Positions 34,841 to 43,738 of a stretch of 64,000 bases of DNA are shown here, one piece after another. Source of the stretch: Planctomycetaceae bacterium (GTDB lineage: Bacteria > Planctomycetota > Planctomycetia > Pirellulales > UBA1268); the NCBI GenBank assembly GCA_011523305.1, contig WTHB01000152.1, positions 35,115 through 99,114 on the forward strand. The letters run 5' to 3'. Each line of letters opens with the position of its first letter. Position 1 is the first letter of the stretch. The notes beneath the pieces are model-generated. The model searched no databases, was not told the origin of the DNA, and saw only the letters and a list, made by a program, of their open reading frames with translations. The translations under genes and the position numbers were made by a program.

Positions 34841-35641
34841 ATGCCAAACCTCAGCGATATTGTGACCGTTTTGGAGCAACTGGCCCCTCCGCATCTGGCG
34901 GCCGACTGGGACAACGTCGGCCTGCTGGTCGGCACACAGCGGCCGGAGATCAGTCGGGTGATGACCTGCCTGACCCTCACACCAGCAGTCGCCCAGGAAG
35001 CGGTTGAACACCGCGCCGACCTGATTGTCACCCACCACCCACTGCCCTTCCGACCAGTCAACCGGATCACCGCAGGCACCGCCACTGGGGGTATCCTGCT
35101 CGATCTGCTCAGCGCTGGCATTGCCGTCTGGAGTGGCCATACCGCCTGGGACTCTGCTGCTGGTGGCATCAACGCCCTGCTGGCCGAACGGCTCTCACTC
35201 ACCGAGGTGACGCCGATCAAGCCTGATGCCACCACACCCGATTTCGGCTTCGGCCGCATGGGGACGGCCCCGGCCCAGCAGACCGTGGACGACCTCGCTC
35301 GCCAGTTGGCAACCAGTCTGGCTCTTCCCGGCTGTCATCTAGCTGGTCCGGCGGATCGTGCGGCTGGTCGCGTCGGCATCGTCTGTGGCAGTGGCGGTGA
35401 GACCATCACGACGGTGGCAGTGGCGGGTTGCCAGACACTGGTGACCGGCGAGATCAAACTGCACAACGCCCTCGATGCCATCGCCCACGGACTTGCGGTT
35501 GTGGCCGTGGGCCATCATGCCAGTGAACGCTTTGCCCTCGAGGTGCTGGCCGAACGCCTCGCCGCTGGCCTGCCCGAACTGCACTGCTGGGCCAGCACCA
35601 ACGACACCGATCCGCTCCTTTGGCTGCCGACTGCTCCCTGA
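34841..35641 (+). CDS. Nif3-like dinuclear metal-centre protein
   Basis: A 266-residue NIF3/YbgI (GTP cyclohydrolase I type 2 homologue) protein. Metal-ligand motifs are His65-His66 in VTHHPLPF, the GHTAWDSAAGGIN loop with His and Asp, and GHHASERFALEVLAERL near the C-terminus with His and Glu. Homologues form hexameric rings with two metals per subunit; their substrate is not settled. There is no long insert as in B. cereus YqfO. GGAGG lies seven bases before the ATG. It may be co-transcribed with the glycosyltransferase 52 bp downstream. Confidence 0.93.
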   Translation: MPNLSDIVTVLEQLAPPHLAADWDNVGLLVGTQRPEISRVMTCLTLTPAVAQEAVEHRADLIVTHHPLPFRPVNRITAGTATGGILLDLLSAGIAVWSGHTAWDSAAGGINALLAERLSLTEVTPIKPDATTPDFGFGRMGTAPAQQTVDDLARQLATSLALPGCHLAGPADRAAGRVGIVCGSGGETITTVAVAGCQTLVTGEIKLHNALDAIAHGLAVVAVGHHASERFALEVLAERLAAGLPELHCWASTNDTDPLLWLPTAP

Positions 35642-35693
35642 GCACGACCACCCCTCACGGGTTTCTTCGGCAGCCTTGCCCTCGCGTCACCAC

Positions 35694-36500
35694 ATGATAA
35701 GCCGCTTTCTCACCGCCCTGCCCGTCTTCAACGAATGCGACCATGTGGCTGGCGTGCTCGACCAGGTGCTGCGGCACACCCCTGATGTGCTGGTGGTGGA
35801 CGATGGCTCGACTGATGGAACCTCAGAACTGCTCGCCGACCGGATGGCAGCCCGTGGTGACATCACGGTCATTCAGCATGAAACGAACCGGGGGTATGGG
35901 GCTGCGTTGGCAACGGCCTTCGCCGCCACCCTTGCTCCCCGGTCTGACGGCGGGCGTTGGGACGGGCTGGTCACCATCGACTGTGATGGGCAGCATCAGC
36001 CGCAGTTGATTCCGCAGTTCATCACGGCCGTTGGCGATCCAGCAGACCCAGCGGCTGACATCGTCAGTGGCAGCCGCTACCTCAAGGCCTTTCCCGGTGA
36101 CAGTCAGCCGCCTGCCGGCCGCCGCCGCATCAACATGACCATCACGGCTGAGATCAACCAGCGGTTCGGACTGGCCCTCACGGACGCCTTCTGTGGCTTC
36201 AAGGCTTACTCCCGCCGGGCGCTGGCCAGTCTGCCAGTCACGGAGACTGGCTATGCGATGCCGCTGGAAGTCTGGGTGCTGGCCGCCCGAGCGGGCCTGT
36301 CCATCGTGGAACTGCCGGTTCCGCTGGTCTATCTCGACCTGACCCGAAGTTTTGGTGGCGCCCTCGATGACGGGACGGCCCGGCTGGCCCATTACCGTGA
36401 GGTGATCGAGCGGGCAACGCGGGAAGCCTGCAGCGGTGCTGGCCCTGCTGGCGATCTCGGGTATGGTGTGGGCTCACTCCCCACAAAGGCCGACGCGTGA
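35694..36500 (+). CDS. Glycosyltransferase family 2
   Basis: A 268-residue GT-A fold enzyme of the dolichyl-phosphate-mannose-synthase-like group. The nucleotide-sugar segment (ALPVFNECDHVAGVL, VLVVDDGSTDGT), the metal-binding DCDGQHQP and the acceptor region (TDAFCGFKAYSRRAL) are clear. There are no C-terminal membrane helices. Transfer of a sugar to a polyprenyl phosphate or to a cell-wall glycan is likely by family. The ATG at 35694 is used; the open frame extends upstream into the Nif3-like gene, but that is a shadow. Its stop overlaps the GTG start of the next gene. Confidence 0.92.
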   Translation: MISRFLTALPVFNECDHVAGVLDQVLRHTPDVLVVDDGSTDGTSELLADRMAARGDITVIQHETNRGYGAALATAFAATLAPRSDGGRWDGLVTIDCDGQHQPQLIPQFITAVGDPADPAADIVSGSRYLKAFPGDSQPPAGRRRINMTITAEINQRFGLALTDAFCGFKAYSRRALASLPVTETGYAMPLEVWVLAARAGLSIVELPVPLVYLDLTRSFGGALDDGTARLAHYREVIERATREACSGAGPAGDLGYGVGSLPTKADA

Positions 36501-38176
36501 GCAGTTCCCCCCGGTTTGAACGCCGCCAGCATCGTCCGCCGCCACGTTCCGGCGGGCGGCTGTTCGATCCGCCGATCGTGCCCGATCCGAGCAATCCGGC
36601 CATTGCGATCGATCATCTTGTCGATAACAACCGGCTTCTCCGGGCAGCCTTCGACACCCGGGTGGGTGATCTCAAACTCTGGGAACTCACCGCCGCCACC
36701 CGTCGCGAACTGCTGACGGTGGCCACGGAATACACCGCCAGTTACCGGGATGTCCACCGCCCCTCCGATACCGCAGCCTGGATCGCAGCCCCGATCATCA
36801 TGGGAGGGCACCAGCCCGACCTCTTCCATCCTGGCGTCTGGCTGAAAAACTTCGCCATTGATGCCTATGCCCGCCAGCTCGGTGGCACCGCTATCAATCT
36901 GGTCGTTGACACCGACCGCTGTGCGAGCACCAGTGTCGGCGTACCGGTGGGAACGCCAGCGACAGCCCGGCTCGAAGAAGTCGCCTTCGATCAGCCCGGC
37001 CCACCCATCGCCTGGGAAGAGCGGGGTATCGTTGATGAGGAGTGCTTTCGGTCCTTCGGCCGTCGGGCCACCGATGTGCTCGCACCGCTGGTGCCCGACG
37101 CCATCCTGCGACGCTGGTGGGCACTGGCGGTGGAACGGGCAGCCGAAAGCCACCGCCTTGGTCTAGCGCTCGCTCAGGCTCGTCATCAACTGGAAGAACG
37201 CTGGGGGCTCGAGACGATCGAACTGCCAGCCAGCGAACTGATGCGACTGCCAACGGTGATGGTCTTCACCGCATGGCTCCTCGCCCGCAGCCACGAACTG
37301 CACGACGCGTACAACACGGCCTTGCATCGCTATCGCCGCCGTCACCGGCAACGGGGCCACACCCGTCCGATGCCCGACCTGATTGCGAAGTCAGGGGATG
37401 AGGAGGGCCCTTGGCTCGAAGTGCCCTGGTGGATCTGGTCAGAAGACGATCTGCGACGACGGCGGGTCTTTGCGAACACTTCGACACCAGGCGTGCTGAT
37501 CCTTTCCGACATGGAGACCCTGCGGGTTGAACTGCCGATCTCCCTCGACACTTCCCCGTCGAAATGGCTTGACGCCCTCTCCCGCATGGAAGAGCATGCC
37601 CTGCGACTGCGGCCACGAGCCATTGTGACCACGCTGATTGCCCGCCTGCTCGTCGCGGATGTTTTTGTGCATGGAATCGGCGGTGCTGCCTACGACGAGA
37701 TCACCGACGACATTGTGCGGGCACTCACCGGCTGCGACCCACCACGCCATGCCGTTGTCTCTGGCACCCTGCGGCTTCCGCTGGAGGATCGCTTTCCCGA
37801 GTTAGCCACCTACCGGCCCACCGGTGCACTTGCCGAGGTGCAACAGACGCTTCGTGACCTCGAATTTCATCCTGAACGGCATCTGTTGCCCTTGGACGAG
37901 CGGTCTGAAGCGATTCGTGACTTGGTGACCGAGAAACGGCGGTGGATCGATACCCACCCCACGCCTACCCTCGCCAAACGCCGCTGTCGGGAAATTCGGG
38001 CCAGCAATGCCCGGCTTGCCTACCACACCCAATCGATTCGACAGCAGCTTCTTGACCAGGTTGGTCCACTTGCCGCTGCCATTCGTGCAGAAAAAATTCT
38101 TGCCAACCGGGACATTCCTTGGTGTTTTTTCCCGGAAAATAAACTTCGTGAGTTCCTGCTACTGGAAATCGATTGA
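36497..38176 (+). CDS. Large conserved-looking protein of unknown function
   Basis: A 559-residue cytoplasmic protein beginning with GTG that overlaps the glycosyltransferase stop by 4 bp (GTGA), so the two are translationally coupled. There is no signal peptide or membrane helix. Notable segments are MGGHQPDLFHPGVWLKNFAI, DLIAKSGDEEGPWLEVPWWI, RPRAIVTTLIARLLVADVFV, and HGIGGAAYDEITDDIVRALT; the last fifth is a long polar helical region. GGHQPDLFHPGVW faintly recalls the GQQ-x-GLF-x-GP loop of BshC (bacillithiol synthesis), but I would not assign that. Coupling with a GT2 suggests a joint role, for example in glycan or glycolipid synthesis. Confidence 0.8.
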   Translation: MSSSPRFERRQHRPPPRSGGRLFDPPIVPDPSNPAIAIDHLVDNNRLLRAAFDTRVGDLKLWELTAATRRELLTVATEYTASYRDVHRPSDTAAWIAAPIIMGGHQPDLFHPGVWLKNFAIDAYARQLGGTAINLVVDTDRCASTSVGVPVGTPATARLEEVAFDQPGPPIAWEERGIVDEECFRSFGRRATDVLAPLVPDAILRRWWALAVERAAESHRLGLALAQARHQLEERWGLETIELPASELMRLPTVMVFTAWLLARSHELHDAYNTALHRYRRRHRQRGHTRPMPDLIAKSGDEEGPWLEVPWWIWSEDDLRRRRVFANTSTPGVLILSDMETLRVELPISLDTSPSKWLDALSRMEEHALRLRPRAIVTTLIARLLVADVFVHGIGGAAYDEITDDIVRALTGCDPPRHAVVSGTLRLPLEDRFPELATYRPTGALAEVQQTLRDLEFHPERHLLPLDERSEAIRDLVTEKRRWIDTHPTPTLAKRRCREIRASNARLAYHTQSIRQQLLDQVGPLAAAIRAEKILANRDIPWCFFPENKLREFLLLEID

Positions 38177-38237
38177 GTTTCGGCATATCGTGACGGCCAA
38201 CGGAATGAGTTTTTTCCTCCTAGGGACAGGAGACACT

Positions 38238-39932
38238 ATGCTGCCGGCCCGAACGTTTCGTACGCCTTCCCGTCCGCAGTCCTCACGACCCGCTCGGCTG
38301 AGCCGATCCTCCGCGCGTCGTTCCCCGTGTCGCACCAGCCGACCGTCTTCGAGCAAGCGGCCGCGGACTCGCGTTGCGGTGACGGAACGCTCCACCCGGG
38401 GAACCCGCCCTGCGGTCCGACCGAGCAGTGACAGCCGGGCCACCGCCGTTGCCACACCAAAAAAGAGCCCCAAAAAGAAAACCGCGACGGTCGCCCGCCG
38501 AAAGCGGTCCGCAGCTGTCAGCACGGTTGAGATCAGACCATCGGGCACGATCTTCAGTCGCCGTCCGGCACGCGATCGGCAGGCTGTGCATCACATGCCA
38601 GCACATCCGCCGGTTGACCTGACACCGCCAGCCTGGATGCAGGAAGAATGTCTTGTCACCCCCGCCCGCGCCGGTGACCAGACGGAAATCCTGCAGTTGC
38701 TCTCCGGCCTGCCGACGCCACCGACCCGAGCAGAATTTCACGCGGCGGTCGATCATCCTGAGCACGACTCTGCCAATCGGCTGGTCGCTCGGCTGGCCGG
38801 CCGGATTGTCGGCCACATCGAGATTTCACCCCGCACCATCATGGTTGGCGAGACACCGGTAAAGGCCGCCCTACTGGATCGGGTGGCGATCCTGCCCGAG
38901 TGCCGCGGTGCCGGCCATGGGCAGCGACTGGTCGCCGCAGCCGAAGAGCGGATGCGGCAACAGGGCGTCGTCGTTGCCTTCTCCCGCACCCGCATCGCAT
39001 CCTCGTTCCATGAACTCGGCTGGAGTGTGCTGGGCCGCGACTGTGTGTCCCCCGGACGCCCCACCGACATTCTGGCCCGGCTCCTCGACCTGCCCGGTCG
39101 CGACGGCCCAGCCGTGACGATGCGGCAGTGGCGGCATGTTGAACTGCCGGCGATCCTTCGCATCTACGAACAGAATGCGGGGCGGTTCGTCGGGGCCCTT
39201 GATCGCAGTGAGGTGTACGCCCGCTGGCTGATCAGCCGAGGGGCGTTTGACTCGATCATCGTCGCGTTGCAGGGCAACGACCGATACGACCTGCACGAGA
39301 CAACGGCGAAGATCGTCGGCTACTGCATTCAGTCGGGTAACCGGGTGCTGGAAGTCATGGCTGATCCGGACTACCGCGGACTCGAACGCGAGATTCTGGC
39401 GCGCGTGTGTGCCGAGGCCATCGAAAACGACCGCCAGGAACTGGTCTATGAGTCGAGCCCTAGCGACCCGCTCCACCAGGCGGTGCTCGGACCGGCAACC
39501 GCGGATCAGCCTGCCGTCGCGGCTTCACGCCTTGCCCCGCAGGATCGCATGGTGGTTGCCAAGGTCTTTGATCCACGCGAAATGCTTACCGCCCAGGCAC
39601 CCGTAATCGCCCGTCGGGTGGTCGAGGCTGGTATTCGCGATCCCATTGAACTGGGCTTCGAAAGTGAGCAGTTCCGGGGTTCGGTCACCGTGACAGGTGG
39701 GAAAGCCGACTCGCCCCGGGCAGCCCAGGTGCATTCCGGTCGGGTGGGCCGCAGTTACCTGAAACTGGCCGACGCGGAACTGGCCCGACTGCTCCTGAGC
39801 CAGTGTGATCCCATGGAGGCTGCGGTTGCGGGCCGGCTTGAGGCGTCCACCCAGATGGCCCAGAAACTTGCCGAGCAACTCTTCCCCCGGCTGCCACTCT
39901 GGCTGCCCAGCTGGGACGATCTGCCAGCCTGA
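38238..39932 (+). CDS. GNAT acetyltransferase with H1-like basic tail and Eis-like layout
   Basis: A 564-residue protein. Residues 1-110 are very basic and disordered-looking, with about 31 Arg/Lys against three acidic residues, including a TPKKSPKKK block with the SPKK motif of histone H1 tails. Residues 138-275 are a GNAT domain (VAILPECRGAGHGQRLV holds the acetyl-CoA loop). A second domain (about 292-400) resembles a degenerate GNAT and the C-terminus (about 430-564) an SCP2-like fold, the order seen in mycobacterial Eis. The ATG at 38238 has AGGAG six bases upstream. Possible DNA-associated or protein acetyltransferase; the substrate is unknown. Confidence 0.8.
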   Translation: MLPARTFRTPSRPQSSRPARLSRSSARRSPCRTSRPSSSKRPRTRVAVTERSTRGTRPAVRPSSDSRATAVATPKKSPKKKTATVARRKRSAAVSTVEIRPSGTIFSRRPARDRQAVHHMPAHPPVDLTPPAWMQEECLVTPARAGDQTEILQLLSGLPTPPTRAEFHAAVDHPEHDSANRLVARLAGRIVGHIEISPRTIMVGETPVKAALLDRVAILPECRGAGHGQRLVAAAEERMRQQGVVVAFSRTRIASSFHELGWSVLGRDCVSPGRPTDILARLLDLPGRDGPAVTMRQWRHVELPAILRIYEQNAGRFVGALDRSEVYARWLISRGAFDSIIVALQGNDRYDLHETTAKIVGYCIQSGNRVLEVMADPDYRGLEREILARVCAEAIENDRQELVYESSPSDPLHQAVLGPATADQPAVAASRLAPQDRMVVAKVFDPREMLTAQAPVIARRVVEAGIRDPIELGFESEQFRGSVTVTGGKADSPRAAQVHSGRVGRSYLKLADAELARLLLSQCDPMEAAVAGRLEASTQMAQKLAEQLFPRLPLWLPSWDDLPA

Positions 39933-40022
39933 ACGGGCTGACGGAACGTGTCTCAGCTGCGGCTCTTGCCAGCAGCCAACTCGATCTGTGCAGTGGCGGC
40001 TGAGTTACCCTGCTGCCTCTCC

Positions 40023-41759
40023 TCAGGCCTGGCTGCTGGCCAGCCACTCATCAGCCCAGGTGCGTACCCCATCAAGCCCCTTGCGATGGCAGAAGTCACC
40101 AAGTGTTTCACCGGTCATCCGCTCGGCCTTGTAGCAGGCAAGCACGGCGGTGATTTCACGGGTGAGCTCATCAAAGGGGACGACGTCCTTGTACTTCTCG
40201 TTGAGCCGGTTGCCCAGCAACCGCCCACCAAGGAACATCGTGTACTTTCCGGCGGTGCGGCCAACGATGCCGATGTCAGCGTTGTAGGGACGGGCACAGG
40301 CATTGGGGCAGCCGGTCATCCGGAGGGTGAAGGCGTCCTGGTCGAGCCCTAGTTTGGCCACCTCGGGCTCAAGCTGATCAATCAGCCCAGGGAGCACCCG
40401 TTCGCTCTCAGCCACGGCCAACCCGCAGGTCGGCAGGGCAACGCAGGCCATGCTCCAGCGCCGTAGGATTGAGATCTCTTCAGAGGTCTTCACGCCATGC
40501 TCGTGCAGGATGGTGGCAATCCGCTCCCGGGCGGAGGCCTCAAGATCAGTGAAGAGGATGCTTTGGTGGGCAGTGATTCGCACCCCGGGCTTCAGTTCTG
40601 TAAGGATCTTCCGCAGAGCCGTCTTTAACTGGAAGCCATCCCGGTCGATGATGCGACCGTTTTCAACGTTCAGCCCGTAGAAGTAGTTGCCGTCACCCTG
40701 CTCAAACCAGCCGATGTGATCATCAAACCCATGCACATCCGCTGCATGGCACGGAGCCAGCGGTTTGCCGAAGTATTCCTCCACCTTCGCCCGGAACGCC
40801 TCCAGCCCCATGTTGTTGATCGTGTACTTCAGCCGGGCCACCTTGCGGTCAGACCGGTTCCCGAAGTCTCGCTGGACCTTCACGATAGCCACTGCGATGT
40901 CGATGACATCATTCGGGGGCACAAAGCCGAGGCGCTTGGCAAGCGCTGGAAAGGTCTTGGCGGCACTCGGGGTCACACCCATGCCGCCACCGGCCAGCAC
41001 GTTGTAGCCGATGATCGTGCCGTTTTCATGAATGGCCAGCAGGCCGAGGTCGTTGGCATAGACGTCTGTGCAGTTGTCCTCCGGCAGGGCAAAGGCGGTC
41101 TTGAACTTTCGTGGCAGGTAGGTCGGGCCATAGATCGGCTCAACCTCGTGACCCTTGACCCCACCGGCAGCGAGGGTCTTTTCGCCGGTCTCGTCGTCTG
41201 TCAGCCAGATCTCGTGATAGGCGGTGGTCCGGGGGGCGAGGGCTTTGGCCAATTTTTCGGCCATCGCCATCATTTCATCACGAACGGGGTTGTTACGAAT
41301 CGGCGCAGGGCAGCACATCACGTTCCGCTCGACATCGCCACAGGCCGCAAGGGTGGTCAACTGGATCGCATTGATCTTCTGAATCGTCGCCTTGAGGTCA
41401 CCCTTGATAATCCCGTGGTGCTGGATGCCCTGCCGGGTGGTCAGCCGTACGCTACCGTTGGCCAGATCGTCTCCAAGATCGATTTCGGCCAGCATTTGCT
41501 CGGCAGTCAGTTTGCCACCGGGTATCGCGGTGCGAACCATAAAGGAAATCTGCTTCTCGCTCTTCCCGCCAGGAGTCGCTTTTTTCTTGTCGCGGTCGGC
41601 CTGCTGATAGGTGCCGTGGTTCTTCAGCAGTTGGACGCTGCCTTTCCCAAAGCCATCGGTACCGTCAGCAAGTTCCTGTTCGATTTCACCGGCAAGGTAA
41701 TTGCTTTCCGTTTTGAAGACCTCAACGGCACTCGGTTTGGGGGTGGTTTCGTCAGCCAT
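40023..41759 (-). CDS. cysI: Assimilatory sulfite reductase, haemoprotein (beta) subunit
   Basis: A 578-residue sirohaem/[4Fe-4S] enzyme that reduces sulfite to sulfide in the cytoplasm. It has the two ferredoxin-like repeats of the family (TTRQGIQHHGIIKGDLKATI in the first). The cluster motifs are CVALPTCGLAVAESERV and TGCPNACARPYNADIG, giving Cys-x5-Cys and Cys-x3-Cys. The electron donor (NADPH flavoprotein or ferredoxin) cannot be told because no cysJ or ferredoxin gene is nearby. AGGA lies six bases before the ATG. In a sulfatase-rich organism it may mainly supply sulfide for cysteine synthesis. Confidence 0.95.
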   Translation of the reverse strand: MADETTPKPSAVEVFKTESNYLAGEIEQELADGTDGFGKGSVQLLKNHGTYQQADRDKKKATPGGKSEKQISFMVRTAIPGGKLTAEQMLAEIDLGDDLANGSVRLTTRQGIQHHGIIKGDLKATIQKINAIQLTTLAACGDVERNVMCCPAPIRNNPVRDEMMAMAEKLAKALAPRTTAYHEIWLTDDETGEKTLAAGGVKGHEVEPIYGPTYLPRKFKTAFALPEDNCTDVYANDLGLLAIHENGTIIGYNVLAGGGMGVTPSAAKTFPALAKRLGFVPPNDVIDIAVAIVKVQRDFGNRSDRKVARLKYTINNMGLEAFRAKVEEYFGKPLAPCHAADVHGFDDHIGWFEQGDGNYFYGLNVENGRIIDRDGFQLKTALRKILTELKPGVRITAHQSILFTDLEASARERIATILHEHGVKTSEEISILRRWSMACVALPTCGLAVAESERVLPGLIDQLEPEVAKLGLDQDAFTLRMTGCPNACARPYNADIGIVGRTAGKYTMFLGGRLLGNRLNEKYKDVVPFDELTREITAVLACYKAERMTGETLGDFCHRKGLDGVRTWADEWLASSQA

Positions 41760-41948
41760 GGCATTCCTGAAGACCAAAAGTTCCGCCGCTGATCCAATCG
41801 AGCGGCATGAGACAGGCGAGATGTAATTCTTTCTAGAATAGGCGATTTTCCCGCGGGTGGCGATACGGACCTGCCCGCTGGGAACGGCGTTCGCCGCTAC
41901 ACTTGGAGCCCGTGGGAACACAACTCCTGAATCCTCGGAGTGGAACCA

Positions 41949-43616
41949 ATGCACTCGGCGATCTTTTTTCTTGCTGCCATGGCTGCCTGCCTCTTCTGGA
42001 CCGCTGCCTCCACCGCCGCCGGGGTCCGCTGCAAACGCGGCTGGCGCCGCCGACTCCTTCTCGGATTGGGATTACTTGCCCCACTGATCTCGCTTCTCCC
42101 ATGGCTGGCTGCAACGACCATGCTGGCCTTTGTCGCCCACCTGGAAGTGAACTGGTTTGGACCCGTGCTTACGCTTTTCCTCTCGGCGGTCATTGGTGGT
42201 GCCTGGATTCAGCGTGCTGGTACCCAGCCCCGCGGTGGAGGCTGGGCCACCGTCCCCGCGGCCACCTGGCCCACGGCACATTTGGCTGCCCTATTCGTGC
42301 TGTCCAAAGCCAGTGCGGCCGCCGTGCTGCTCCTCCTTGATGGCACGGCACTGGACGAAGCCCGCCTGCTCCGGCTGGAAGCCAGCAGCCTGATGCAGGC
42401 CAATCTGCCACCGCTGGTTGCTGACACCGACAATGCCGCCAGACGATACGAGGCGGCCTTCGTGCTTCTCAAGGATGAGACCGAGGGTGGCCAGCCTGCG
42501 TCGCCCCTTTCCGAGGCGGCGACTGTCGACCCGTCCAGTCCGGCAGTGGTCGATCTGCTGCGTCGTCACCGCACCACACTCGCGATCCTACGTAATGCGG
42601 CCTCAATGGATGTCTGCCGCTTTGCTCGCGACTGGACCCGACCGTCAGTCGATATGGTGCTTCCAGAACTCAATGACTTTCGGCAGGCCGCCCGCCTGCT
42701 GCAACTGGCAGCCCGTCACGCCGCAGCGGAGGGCCAGGCCGCCGAGGCCCTTCAGGATGTCTGTCTCATGGCACGCCTCGGTCAGCATGCCGCCAACGAG
42801 CCCTTGCTCATTTCAGGGCTGGTCGGCCTCGCTATCGACTCAATGACTCTCACCACACTCACGGACCTGCTGCCCACGCTAACCTCAAACGAGTTGGCTT
42901 TGCTCGATGACTCATTGCTCCACGACACACTTATCCTCACGCCGACGCTGAAGCGGCATTTCTTTGGCGAAGAGGCCTTAGGACTGCGGACCTTTGCTTC
43001 GTTTGCCGATGCCAGCCTTGGCCTGGAAGTCCTGGCGGCCGGAGGAGCTCAGACCAGCGCTGGCATTCCCTGGACCACGCCCTCCTCATCGTTGGTTGCC
43101 AGCCCCGCGATGATGCTCTATCGCATCTTCCTCTTACCCGCTGATCTTGCCTGCTATCGCCGCACAATGCGGCTTCAGCAGCAGTTGATGGCCGAGCCGC
43201 TTTCCTACCTCGAACGGAAGGCCGCCACCGATTCTCTTGAAAATAAGCTCACGGAAACCCGGGCTGGAATTCTTTCGAGCCTGATTCTCCCGGCTTTGTC
43301 AGCCGCCATGCGGGCTGAGGTGGCCAGCCAGATGCGACACCGGGCTGCACAGGTTGCTGTTGCCGCCACCCGCATGCGGCTGGAAGAAGGCCGGCTGCCA
43401 GACAGCCTGAGTGAACTTGTTCCTCGCTCCCTGCCAGCCGTCCCACGAGATCTTTTTACCGCCGGTGAACTGCTCAGGATCACCCGAACCGCTGATGCGC
43501 TGACCATCTATTCGGTTGGCCCGAACGGCACCGACGATGGAGGACCTGACGCTGCGGCTTCTGACCCGCACAACAAGACCGATGATGTGGGGCTACGTAT
43601 GGCCCTATCGCCCTAG
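41949..43616 (+). CDS. Membrane protein of unknown function with pseudopilin-like C-terminus
   Basis: A 555-residue protein. The first 140 residues hold about four hydrophobic helices (IFFLAAMAACLFWTAAS; LLLGLGLLAPLISLLPW; TMLAFVAHL; LAALFVLSKASAAAVLLLL). The remainder is helical and soluble, with Ala/Leu-rich repeats. The end (PDSLSELVPRSLPAVPRD, then LTIYSVGPNGTDDGG) resembles the C-terminal strand and calcium-binding-like turn of type II secretion pseudopilins. The ATG at 41949 has GGAG eight bases upstream; a GTG three codons earlier is also open. It is divergent from cysI and converges with the sulfatase operon. Function not recognised. Confidence 0.75.
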   Translation: MHSAIFFLAAMAACLFWTAASTAAGVRCKRGWRRRLLLGLGLLAPLISLLPWLAATTMLAFVAHLEVNWFGPVLTLFLSAVIGGAWIQRAGTQPRGGGWATVPAATWPTAHLAALFVLSKASAAAVLLLLDGTALDEARLLRLEASSLMQANLPPLVADTDNAARRYEAAFVLLKDETEGGQPASPLSEAATVDPSSPAVVDLLRRHRTTLAILRNAASMDVCRFARDWTRPSVDMVLPELNDFRQAARLLQLAARHAAAEGQAAEALQDVCLMARLGQHAANEPLLISGLVGLAIDSMTLTTLTDLLPTLTSNELALLDDSLLHDTLILTPTLKRHFFGEEALGLRTFASFADASLGLEVLAAGGAQTSAGIPWTTPSSSLVASPAMMLYRIFLLPADLACYRRTMRLQQQLMAEPLSYLERKAATDSLENKLTETRAGILSSLILPALSAAMRAEVASQMRHRAAQVAVAATRMRLEEGRLPDSLSELVPRSLPAVPRDLFTAGELLRITRTADALTIYSVGPNGTDDGGPDAAASDPHNKTDDVGLRMALSP

Positions 43617-43738
43617 AGCCTGGCATATGAAAACCGCGGCATTACTTGGGAAGTACAGAATCCCACGAGTATTCAGAGTTTCCACAGCAGGAAGAAATGT
43701 TACAAACGGCCTGCGGTAACGCTTTACAAAGCCGGGGG

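Noticed and set aside
39525-39878. Minus-strand frames inside the acetyltransferase gene.
   Set aside because: High-GC codon bias opens complementary frames. The plus-strand frame has domains and a good ribosome-binding site.
40716-41792. Long plus-strand frame (358 residues) opposite cysI.
   Set aside because: It is an antisense shadow; cysI has both cluster motifs on the minus strand.
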